A DNA stretch of 34,145 nt from JACTMZ01 sp044359955 (GTDB lineage Bacteria > Verrucomicrobiota > Verrucomicrobiia > Chthoniobacterales > JACTMZ01): positions 1-34,145 of the forward strand of contig JBIKLF010000025.1 of assembly GCA_044359955.1 (NCBI GenBank), written 5' to 3'. Numbering within the stretch: the stretch's first letter is position 1; every line of letters starts with the position of its first letter. Shown here in pieces: positions 8,088-14,807 of the stretch. A program made the position numbers and the translations under genes. The notes beneath the pieces were generated by a model. That model worked only from the letters and a program-made list of their open reading frames with translations. It made no database searches and was not told the origin of the DNA.

Positions 8088-9806
8088 ATGACGCTATCCT
8101 CTGATCAAAAGTTGTGCGGCCTGCTGGTCCCGCTCTTTGCCCTTCGCACTGAGAACGACCTCGGGATCGGCGACACGGAGTCACTAAAGGAGATGGTCGA
8201 TTGGGCCTCGGAGCACGGGTTCGGGATGGTGCAGGTGCTGCCGATCAACGAAACGGGGGGCGACAACAGTCCTTACAACATCATCAGTTCGCTCGCGCTG
8301 GACCCGACGACGATTGCGACCAATCCCAAGGTGCTGAAGGACTTGCCCGCGGCAGATTACAAAAAGATTTGCGCCAAGCATGATGTGACGGCGCTGCGCG
8401 AGGGCAAGGTGAATTATCGCGGGGTGCGTGCGTTGAAGGGCGAATTGCTCGAGACCGCGTGGAAAAATTTCAAGACCAAGCAGATCAAAGAGAAAACGCG
8501 GCGGGCCAAGGAGTTTGCCGCGTGGACCAAGAGTCATGCCGCGTGGTTGGAGCCTTACACGCTCTTCCGTGCGCTGGTGCGCTGGCATGGGGAGAATGAA
8601 AACACCGACCTTTGGCCGAAGAAGCAACGGACTTATGCTGCGGCGAAGAAGTGGTTGGCCTCCGCCTCGCCGGCGGACAAGCGCAAGGTCCGCGCTTCGC
8701 GCGACTTTTTTTTCTACGTGCAGTGGGTGGCTTACCGTCAGTGGTCCGAGCTGAAAACTTACGGTGACACCCGGAACGTGGCGCTGGTCGGCGATGTGCC
8801 GGTGGGGGTGAGTATTTTCAGTGCGGATGTTTTTGCGCAGCCGGAGATTTTCGACCTGACGCGTTCGGCCGGCGCGCCGCCGGAGAAGGTTTTCGCGGCC
8901 GATCCTTTTACCGCCAAGTGGGGTCAGAACTGGGGGTTCCCGCTCTACCATTGGCAGGAGATGGCGAAGGACGACTATGCGTGGTGGCGTCAGCGACTGC
9001 GTACCACGATGGAAATTTTCCATTTCTTGCGCGTTGATCACGCGTTGGGGTTCTTCCGCATTTACAGTTTCCCGTGGCGTCCGGAGCGCAACGAAGAATT
9101 CTTGCCGTTGAGCGAGGACGAGGCGAAGGCGCGCACCGGCGGGGTTCTGCCGGGGTTTGTGCCGGGCGATGATTCGTCCGGGGAGAGCCGCGAAACGAAT
9201 CGCGCGCAGGGCGATCGTTTGTTCCGCATGATCGTTGAGGAAACGGGCCAGCACCGTCTCATCGCCGAAGATCTCGGCGAGATGTCGCCGTATGTGCGTC
9301 CGGTGCTCCAGGCGCAGGAAATTCCGGGCTTCAAGATCCCGCTTTGGGAAATCGCCCCGGACGGCTGGCCGACGCCCGGGCGCGAATACGAACGTCTTTC
9401 TCTCGTCACTTATGCCACGCATGACCATCCGACGCTGCACGCTTACTGGGATGATTGGTATGCGGACTCGCAGTCGGGCGACCACGAACGGGCTGCCCGG
9501 GCGCTGCGGCAGATGCAAGAGATCTGCCGTTTTGCCGAGATGAACGTGACCTTGCCGGCGCCGTGGAGCGACGAGATCCACGAGGGGCTGCTGCGCGGGT
9601 TGTTCGCGAGCAACTCGTGGTTGGCGGTCAACATGATCACGGATTTGTTCGGCACGTCCGAGCGTTTCAACGTGCCGGGAGCGATCGGCGACCAAAATTG
9701 GACCGAGCGGTTTCCGGTGCCGATCAGCGAGTGGAGCAAGCACTGGCCGGAGAAGCTGGGGCGCATCGAGCGGATGATGCGTGAGACGGGGCGTTACGGG
9801 GCGTGA
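8088..9806 (+). CDS. malQ: 4-alpha-glucanotransferase (amylomaltase, GH77)
   Basis: A 572-residue cytoplasmic amylomaltase that transfers segments of alpha-1,4-glucan between chains in maltodextrin or glycogen metabolism. GH77 hallmarks are present: the N-terminal 'DLGIGD' and 'VLPINETGGDNSPYN' acceptor region, the nucleophile Asp317 in FLRVDHALGF, the acid/base Glu394 in IAEDLGE, and the transition-state Asp446 in THDHP. The motif THDHPT replaces the more usual THDND. The frame is open from 7521, but the region above 8088 overlaps the divergent gene and its promoter, and the GH77 fold starts just after the ATG at 8088 (MTLSSDQKLCGLLVPLFALR). No other glycogen gene lies next to it. Convergent with the ion-channel gene across a repeat-rich gap. 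Confidence 0.95.
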   Translation: MTLSSDQKLCGLLVPLFALRTENDLGIGDTESLKEMVDWASEHGFGMVQVLPINETGGDNSPYNIISSLALDPTTIATNPKVLKDLPAADYKKICAKHDVTALREGKVNYRGVRALKGELLETAWKNFKTKQIKEKTRRAKEFAAWTKSHAAWLEPYTLFRALVRWHGENENTDLWPKKQRTYAAAKKWLASASPADKRKVRASRDFFFYVQWVAYRQWSELKTYGDTRNVALVGDVPVGVSIFSADVFAQPEIFDLTRSAGAPPEKVFAADPFTAKWGQNWGFPLYHWQEMAKDDYAWWRQRLRTTMEIFHFLRVDHALGFFRIYSFPWRPERNEEFLPLSEDEAKARTGGVLPGFVPGDDSSGESRETNRAQGDRLFRMIVEETGQHRLIAEDLGEMSPYVRPVLQAQEIPGFKIPLWEIAPDGWPTPGREYERLSLVTYATHDHPTLHAYWDDWYADSQSGDHERAARALRQMQEICRFAEMNVTLPAPWSDEIHEGLLRGLFASNSWLAVNMITDLFGTSERFNVPGAIGDQNWTERFPVPISEWSKHWPEKLGRIERMMRETGRYGA

Positions 9807-9827
9807 GTTGAGGCGGCGGGAGAGAAG

Positions 9828-9885
9828 GTGGCATCGGCATCCTGCCGATGAGGTTGGGTCGTCATGGGCAGGATGCCCATGCTAC
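9828..9885. repeat. REP-like double hairpin, GTGG/GTAG-headed, copy 2
   Basis: The 58-bp element begins GTGGCATCGGCATCCTGCCG and ends GCCCATGCTAC. It contains two hairpins, CATCGGCATCCTGCCGATG and CATGGGCAGGATGCCCATG. On the opposite strand it starts GTAGCATGGGC, which gives it the GTAG head typical of REP sequences. It lies 21 bp after malQ. Confidence 0.85.
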
Positions 9886-10169
9886 GTTTTTTTTGAGCAC
9901 GGGCGGTGTTCCGTTTGGGGGTGTCGTATCGAAAAACGGGCGAGACGCCCGTTCCCCTTGGGGAGGTTGGGTCTTGGGCGGCTTATCTTAAAACCGTAGT
10001 TGAAAGTTGAGTGATGAGAGCCGGAGCAGAGCGGAGACAGCCGGAGGCAATTGAGGGACTGAGCAGGAGCGACTTACATCATCGGCCTGACTCACGCTTA
10101 GGGTGACTGCGTTCGGATCGACAAGTCGTTGGCTTTCAACCTCTCAACCATCAGCGCTCAACGCCTTTT
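9886..10169. other. Gene-free repeat-rich gap between malQ and the ion channel
   Basis: No convincing gene. From 9932 to 9963 there is a hairpin AACGGGCGAGACGCCCGTT followed by a C/T-rich tail. A related sequence lies in the opposite orientation at 11341-11370. From 9999 to 10140 an unidentified 142-bp stretch is bounded by GTTGAAAG and its exact inverse CTTTCAAC, and is preceded by GTA. It has no reading frame I recognise. Confidence 0.5.
9999..10140. repeat. Unidentified 142-bp element with 8-bp inverted ends
   Basis: Its ends are GTTGAAAG (9999-10006) and CTTTCAAC (10133-10140). Further GTTGAG-type words occur just inside or outside each end. It contains CCGGAGCAGAGCGGAGACAG-like purine-rich sequence, unlike the neighbouring genes. 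It could be a miniature repeat or a structured RNA; only a genome-wide copy search would tell. Confidence 0.35.
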
Positions 10170-11234
10170 CTAGGCTCGGAAGCGGAGAGCGAAAAGAATC
10201 GAGATGATGACGATCAGGGAGACGTAGATGGTGGGAAAAGCCACCTTGCAACGGTTGTCCAGCGCGTCCGCCTGGGCGCCCCGCCCGCTGCGATTCAGTT
10301 CACCGACCAGCAGGTTCACCACGATGCTGGCGCACATGAGGATGAAGCTGAGATTTACGAAGACATTGATCGGGGTGAGGTAAGCAATGTGCGGGAGGAT
10401 GTCCCCGAGGATAATCTGGTAAGCCACCGCGGTGAGAAGCCCGACGAAGGAGACACTCATGCGGTCGCCCACCGAGGCGCGATCCATCCAGAAAACAGAC
10501 CAAGACAGGACCACGACAAGGAAGAGCGGCCCGACGACGAGACGGAGGACGAAGAGGGGCTGACGTTTTACATCCAGTTCGACAATGAGGGCTGAAGTCG
10601 GTTGGTTGCTTCCGGGGTTGGTCGGCAGGATGCTGCCAGTCACCGAGCGTGTGGTGAGCAAGGTCCACTGCGGTAGATGGATTTCCTCATACGAGGGTGC
10701 AGGCAGAGGCAGCTGCTCCACGAGCAGTTCGGAGTCTGCGTAACCGGGAATGCCGAAGATGATACGCAGAGCATGACGGTCGAAGGGGTAGTGCCTGAGT
10801 TTGAGCAAGGTTTTGGCGCTGGCATTGACCGAGGCGACCAAGGTGCAGGTGCCATCCGGCCTGACACGACAGAGCGGTTCGCCCTTTTCGAACATACCGG
10901 CCACATTGAGCAGGGAGATCTCCGGATACCACGAGGGAGAGATTTCGTTGAATTGAAAGTTGCCCTGGTAAAATTTTTCGCTGACCCCTTCGACGGCGGG
11001 GTCAAAAGCCTGCCGTGGGTCCACCCATTGCACGGTCAATACTCCGCTGAACTGAAACGACTCGCTCTGCTCGTCGATCGAATTGATGTCGAGCAACTGG
11101 AACCCCACCCGGACCACGACCGGTCCGTCGGACGGGGGTGGGCTGAGCAAGACGGTCTGACTGGGCGCAGCGGCGGCGATCGTGGCCGCGACGAAGAGGC
11201 ACGCGGACGCGAGGATCGGGAAAAGTGAACGCAC
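10170..11234 (-). CDS. Pentameric ligand-gated ion channel (Cys-loop superfamily, GLIC-like)
   Basis: A 354-residue protein with a signal peptide (about 1-22), an extracellular beta-sandwich ligand-binding domain (about 35-222) and four membrane helices (M1 226-249, M2 256-276, M3 288-311, M4 331-351). Diagnostic features are QWVDPRQAFDP (about 69-79), close to the WNDPRLAFDP of Gloeobacter GLIC, and the Pro-loop HYPFD (148-152). There is no Cys pair at the Cys-loop position, as in other prokaryotic members, and no large cytoplasmic loop between M3 and M4. M1 begins with the expected proline (QPLFVLRL). It should assemble as a pentamer in the inner membrane with the sensor in the periplasm; ligand and ion selectivity cannot be read from sequence. 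Starts from GTG at 11234. A monocistronic gene flanked by repeats. Confidence 0.92.
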   Translation of the reverse strand: MRSLFPILASACLFVAATIAAAAPSQTVLLSPPPSDGPVVVRVGFQLLDINSIDEQSESFQFSGVLTVQWVDPRQAFDPAVEGVSEKFYQGNFQFNEISPSWYPEISLLNVAGMFEKGEPLCRVRPDGTCTLVASVNASAKTLLKLRHYPFDRHALRIIFGIPGYADSELLVEQLPLPAPSYEEIHLPQWTLLTTRSVTGSILPTNPGSNQPTSALIVELDVKRQPLFVLRLVVGPLFLVVVLSWSVFWMDRASVGDRMSVSFVGLLTAVAYQIILGDILPHIAYLTPINVFVNLSFILMCASIVVNLLVGELNRSGRGAQADALDNRCKVAFPTIYVSLIVIISILFALRFRA

Positions 11235-11540
11235 GTCAGCTTGGTAGCGGGTGGGGGCTTGGGGGGCGATGCAAAAGAGAGGTGAAGGCGGGGCGAGCGG
11301 GCTTTTATACCAGCGTCCCGTTGCCTTCGGATTTCCGGTCCCTCAGGGGAAACGGCGTTCCGCCCGTTTTCAGACAGACATCACGGGCGATACGCCGGTT
11401 CCGAACCGGCTGACGGACGCGGATATCGAGAAGGTTCTTGAGTAGACGTTGCGCGTGGGCGGCGGCCGGCACGACTTTGTGCAGCGAATCGAGCGTCAAT
11501 CACCAGCGACGCAATTATCTCCGGTGGGCGGCGCCGGAAC
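11235..11540. other. Gene-free gap upstream of the ion channel
   Basis: No convincing gene. It should hold the promoter of the ion-channel gene, but I cannot pick one. At 11341-11370 lies a sequence whose complement, AAAACGGGCGGAACGCCGTT followed by a TCCCC tail, resembles the 9932-9963 element. The hairpin CCGGTTCCGAACCGG is at 11396-11410. Confidence 0.45.
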
Positions 11541-11801
11541 CTATTTCGCGTAGTGGAAGCGCAGTTGGGCGATTTCGAGATTGTTGCCGGCAACACGGTA
11601 AACCATGCGGTGCTCGTCGTTGATCCGGCGTGACCAGAAACCGGCCAAGGCATGCCGCAGAGGTTCCGGTTTGCCAATGCCTTCGTGGGGGCTCCGGACG
11701 GCGTCCTTGATCAACTCGTTGATTCGCTTGACCAGTTTCCGGTCCGTTTGCACCCAATGCTGGTAGTCCGCCCAAGCCTGCGGCGAGAAAACCAGGTTCA
11801 T
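11541..11801 (-). CDS. yoeB: YoeB-type mRNA interferase toxin
   Basis: An 86-residue RelE-superfamily toxin that cleaves mRNA at the ribosomal A site. It aligns without gaps to E. coli YoeB over most of its length: GIGKPEPLRHALAGFWSRRI is almost the E. coli sequence. The catalytic residues Glu46 (KPEPL), Arg65 (NDEHR) and His83 (RFHY) all sit at the same numbers as in E. coli YoeB, so the toxin should be active. Its ATG overlaps the stop of the antitoxin gene by four bases (ATGA, 11798-11801), the usual translational coupling. Confidence 0.96.
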   Translation of the reverse strand: MNLVFSPQAWADYQHWVQTDRKLVKRINELIKDAVRSPHEGIGKPEPLRHALAGFWSRRINDEHRMVYRVAGNNLEIAQLRFHYAK

Positions 11802-12061
11802 GCCTCGACCAAATCTTTGGTGCCCTTTTTGATCTTCTTTCCTTTGTTGAGGCTGTCGATGGAAGCCAGCAGACGCCGGGCGTTGGCGGGAGAACGCAGG
11901 AGGTAGGCCGTCTCTTGCAGGGATTCGTAATCGTCGAGGGAAAGCATGACCACCGCTTGGTCACGGTTCCGGGTGATGATGACCGGGGCGTGGTCCGAGC
12001 AGACTTGGTCCATCGTGGAGGCAAGATTCTCCCGGGCGGCGGTGTAGGTCATGGCGGTCAT
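11798..12061 (-). CDS. yefM: YefM/Phd-family antitoxin
   Basis: An 87-residue antitoxin (84 if the second ATG at 12052 is used). It has the Phd/YefM N-terminal DNA-binding fold, with TAARENLASTMDQVC and the conserved VMLSLDDYESLQETAYLLRS core, and a charged C-terminal tail that would wrap the toxin. It represses its own operon together with YoeB in characterised systems. The frame is open to 12223, but the residues above 12061 have no family similarity and run across the apparent promoter and operator. The predicted transcription start at about 12064 lies almost at the first ATG, so the mRNA may be leaderless or the start may be the second ATG. Confidence 0.94.
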   Translation of the reverse strand: MTAMTYTAARENLASTMDQVCSDHAPVIITRNRDQAVVMLSLDDYESLQETAYLLRSPANARRLLASIDSLNKGKKIKKGTKDLVEA

Positions 12062-12099
12062 ATGGACAGTATCATGGACATATTGACGGGACTTGTCAA
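12062..12099 (-). promoter_or_regulatory. yefM-yoeB promoter with overlapping operator repeats
   Basis: On the minus strand TTGACA (12099-12094) is followed after 17 bases by CATGAT (12076-12071). On the plus strand the heptamer ATGGACA occurs twice with a 12-bp period (12062-12068 and 12074-12080) over the -10 region, and TTGAC (12083-12087) with GTCAA (12095-12099) forms an inverted repeat over the -35. Such repeats at a toxin-antitoxin promoter suggest autoregulation. Confidence 0.55.
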
Positions 12100-12212
12100 A
12101 CGAGGGCATCTGGTAGTCGAGGCCGCAATTTTGTGAGAATGACTGACATGTGATGATGGAGGCGCGGGAGAAGCTGAAGGAGATCTCCGAGGAGGCGAAG
12201 GAGGGGGATTGA

Positions 12213-12320
12213 GGTAGGGGCACGCGGCTCGCGTGCCCGATGGCGGAAGAAGCGGACGAGCGGGGTGCTTGCGGGGATCGAGTGTGGACGGAGCGGACGA
12301 GCGGGCCGCTCGTCCCTACC
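12213..12320. repeat. GTAG-headed paired REP-like element
   Basis: The 108-bp element starts GGTAGGG (12213-12219) and ends with the exact inverse CCCTACC (12314-12320). It carries two perfect hairpins: GGGCACGCG gct CGCGTGCCC (12218-12238) and GGACGAGCG ggc CGCTCGTCC (12295-12315). Both have the head GTAG when read inwards. It lies between aroE and yefM. Confidence 0.8.
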
Positions 12321-12346
12321 TGTGGAAATCGCGCAGGACGGCGTGA

Positions 12347-13288
12347 TTAGGCAGTGGCTTGGTCCAAGGCGCGGCGCATGACATCCAAGGGCGCGGGGCG
12401 GTTGAGCCAGATTTCTAGTGAGAGAGCGCCTTGGTGCAGGAGGAGGGAGAGGCCGTTGGCGGTGCGGGCGCCGGTGGATTTGGCGTCTTCCAGGAGGCGG
12501 GTGACCGATGGGCGGTAGATCATGTCATAGACCATGAGGTCGGGGGTGAGGATGGCGGCGGGGATGAGGCGGGGGTCGGTGCGTTTCATGCCGAGGGAGG
12601 TCGCGTTGATCACGAGGTCGGTGCGGGTGAGTTGTTCGCGCAGAGCGGATTCTTCGAGCGGGATGACGGTGACGGGATCCTCGGGGCCTTCGAGGCGGTC
12701 GGTGTGGAGGAGTTGTTTGGCGCGCTGGGCGATGTCGTGGGCTTTGTTTTCGGTGCGGTTGACGAGCACGAGGCGCGGGCATTTTTCGAGCGCGCATTGC
12801 AGGGCGGCGGCGGAACCGGCACCGCCGCCGGCGCCGAGGACCATGACGCGGAGGTCGCGGAGGTCGAAAGAGAAGACCTCACGGATGGCGCGGACGAGAC
12901 CGGGGCCGTCGGTGTTGAAGCCGGCGGTGCGGGAACCGTCGAAGAGGAGGGTGTTGACCGCGCCGAGTTGGCGGGCGGTGTCGTCGAGTTCGGTGCAGAG
13001 TTCGAGGGCGGCGAATTTGTGGGGGATGGTGAGGTTGAGTCCGAGGAAGTTAGCGCGACGGGCGAGGTCGACAGCTTCGGCGAGGTTTTCCGGCGGGCAT
13101 TCGATCTTGGCGTAGCGGACGTCGGAGCCGAGGGCTTCGAGGGCCGTGTTGTGCATGGCGGGAGAAAGCGAGTGCTCGACGGGGGAACCGAGGACGGCGA
13201 GGCGGACTTCGGGCGGGAGGGGTCCGTGGCCTTCGGCGCGGGCGCGGAGGTCGGTGAGGGTGAAGGTGGTTTGTGAGAGGTCGGGCAT
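12347..13288 (-). CDS. aroE: Shikimate 5-dehydrogenase
   Basis: A 313-residue enzyme that reduces 3-dehydroshikimate to shikimate with NADPH in the chorismate pathway. It has the substrate motif HSLSPAMHN, the catalytic lysine in TIPHK and the conserved Asp in GFNTDGPGL. The nucleotide loop is GAGGGAGSA, the adenosine-phosphate contact NRTENKA, and the C-terminal signature NGLSLLLHQGALSLEIW. It is a little longer than E. coli AroE (272) because of an N-terminal extension (TTFTLTDLRARAEGHG). ATG at 13288 is preferred over an upstream TTG at 13297. It is the last gene of a same-strand group behind gltX, separated by a 109-bp repeat. Confidence 0.96.
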   Translation of the reverse strand: MPDLSQTTFTLTDLRARAEGHGPLPPEVRLAVLGSPVEHSLSPAMHNTALEALGSDVRYAKIECPPENLAEAVDLARRANFLGLNLTIPHKFAALELCTELDDTARQLGAVNTLLFDGSRTAGFNTDGPGLVRAIREVFSFDLRDLRVMVLGAGGGAGSAAALQCALEKCPRLVLVNRTENKAHDIAQRAKQLLHTDRLEGPEDPVTVIPLEESALREQLTRTDLVINATSLGMKRTDPRLIPAAILTPDLMVYDMIYRPSVTRLLEDAKSTGARTANGLSLLLHQGALSLEIWLNRPAPLDVMRRALDQATA

Positions 13289-13343
13289 GTGGGGCAATTT
13301 ATGCTAACCAGCGGAGAGTGGGCAGAGGATAATTGATGGTAAT

Positions 13344-13452
13344 GTAGCGGCGGTCTATGACCGCCGGTGGCTCGATCGAAAATGTTCCGGCGCTCATATC
13401 AGTTGGTCGCCAAGGCGACCTGTCTCGCCAAGCCTCGGCTGAGCGCCGCTAC
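13344..13452. repeat. GTAG-headed paired REP-like element between gltX and aroE
   Basis: The 109-bp element begins GTAGCGGCG and ends CGCCGCTAC, an exact inverse. Internal hairpins are CGGCGGTC tat GACCGCCG, GGTCGCC aa GGCGACC, and GGCGCTCA with TGAGCGCC. A partial copy of its first arm is present at 24920-24942. Confidence 0.85.
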
Positions 13453-13461
13453 AAAAGCGGA

Positions 13462-14790
13462 CTAAGCGGAGAAATTCTCGCGGGTGCGGGTGAGGCGTTT
13501 TAGGACGCGATCGCGGCCGAGGAGTTCAAGGAGATGGTAGAGGCTGGGGCCGACGCTGCGGCCGGTGGTGGCGACTCGTGCTGGGTGGACGAGGGCGGCG
13601 GTTTTAATGCCGAGCGTGGTGGCGAGGTCTTTGAAGGCGGACTCGAGGCTTTCGGCGGTCCAGGGTTCGAGGCGGGTCAGGCGGTCGCCGAGGACGTGGA
13701 GGCGTTCGAGGGCTCCGTCGGCGCGGAGGGCTTTTTCGACGCTGGCTTCGTCGTAGGCGTAATCGTCGTTGAAGAAGAATTCGATCCAGCCGGGAACGTC
13801 GGTGAGGTGTTTGACTTTTTCTTTGACCAGCGCGAGGGCGGGGAGGAGGGCTTCGCGGGTGCCGTAGTTGATGCCGGCCTGGTCGATGAAGGGGACGCTC
13901 AGGTCGGCAAAGCGCTCGAGGGGCATTTGGAGGAGGTATTGGCCGTTCATCCAAAAACATTTGTCGAGGTCGAAGCCGGCGCTGCGGCGGTTGATATTTT
14001 TCAGCTCGAAGATGTTGATGATTTCTTCGATGGGGAGGATTTCGCGGTTGTCCTTCGGCGACCAGCCGAGGAGGCAGAGGTAGTTGCGCACGGCTTCCGG
14101 GGCGTAGCCTTGTTCGATGTAGCTTTGCACGCTGGCGCCGGTGTCGCGTTTGCTCATCTTGGAGCCGTCCGGATTTAGGATGAGCGGGAGATGGGCGAAC
14201 TTGGGCGGCTCGACGCCGAAGGCTTGGTAGAGTTCGACGTGTTTGGGGGTATTCGAGAGGTGGTCTTCGCCGCGGATGACGTGGGTCATTTTCATCTCGA
14301 TGTCGTCGACCACGTTGACGAAGTGGAAAATCCAAGAGCCGTCCGGGCGGCGGACGGTCATGTCGGGGTGGGTGCCGGGGTTGGAGAGGTCGAAAGGGAT
14401 CGAGCCGCAGACTTCGTCATGGACGGTGACGGTCTCGCGCGGCGAGCGGAAACGCAGGGCGCCGGCATCCTCGTAGATCATGCCTTTGTCCTGGAGAATC
14501 TTGAGGTAGCGCTCGTAGATGGGGCCGCGTTCGCTCTGGTAATACGGGCCGTAGTCGCCGCCCTTTTCGGCGCCCTCGTCCCAGTCGAGTCCGAGCCAGC
14601 GGAGTCCGTCATAGATGGCGCGGACCGCTTCCTCGTTGTGGCGTTCGCGGTCGGTGTCCTCGATGCGCAGGACAAAGGTTCCGCCGGTGTGGCGGGCGTG
14701 GAGCCAGTTGAAGAGGGCGGTGCGGGCGCCGCCGACGTGGAGGAAGCCGGTGGGTGACGGAGCGAAACGGACGCGGACGGGTGACGACAT
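13462..14790 (-). CDS. gltX: Glutamyl-tRNA synthetase
   Basis: A 442-residue class I synthetase that charges tRNA-Glu. The HIGH-type motif is HVGG in RFAPSPTGFLHVGGART (about 9-23), and the second ATP motif is KMSKRD. The Rossmann signature FVLRIEDTD and the C-terminal anticodon-binding helix bundle, ending GRSVGPSLYHLLELLGRDRV, are present. It is somewhat shorter than E. coli GltX (471). Whether it is discriminating or also charges tRNA-Gln cannot be decided from this window; no GatCAB or GlnS is present here. It starts 17 bp after the stop of the pseudoprotease gene and is probably co-transcribed with the two Deg-type genes. No Shine-Dalgarno motif is visible before the ATG. Confidence 0.97.
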   Translation of the reverse strand: MSSPVRVRFAPSPTGFLHVGGARTALFNWLHARHTGGTFVLRIEDTDRERHNEEAVRAIYDGLRWLGLDWDEGAEKGGDYGPYYQSERGPIYERYLKILQDKGMIYEDAGALRFRSPRETVTVHDEVCGSIPFDLSNPGTHPDMTVRRPDGSWIFHFVNVVDDIEMKMTHVIRGEDHLSNTPKHVELYQAFGVEPPKFAHLPLILNPDGSKMSKRDTGASVQSYIEQGYAPEAVRNYLCLLGWSPKDNREILPIEEIINIFELKNINRRSAGFDLDKCFWMNGQYLLQMPLERFADLSVPFIDQAGINYGTREALLPALALVKEKVKHLTDVPGWIEFFFNDDYAYDEASVEKALRADGALERLHVLGDRLTRLEPWTAESLESAFKDLATTLGIKTAALVHPARVATTGRSVGPSLYHLLELLGRDRVLKRLTRTRENFSA

Positions 14791-14807
14791 AAAAAAACGG
14801 GCGGGCG

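Noticed and set aside
8184..9743. 519-residue minus-strand frame opposite malQ
   Set aside because: Antisense shadow, Arg-rich with no recognisable family; the plus strand encodes a complete GH77 enzyme.
13344..13452. CRISPR or IS ends suggested by the palindromes
   Set aside because: There is no regular spacer periodicity and no transposase; the REP-like grammar explains it better.
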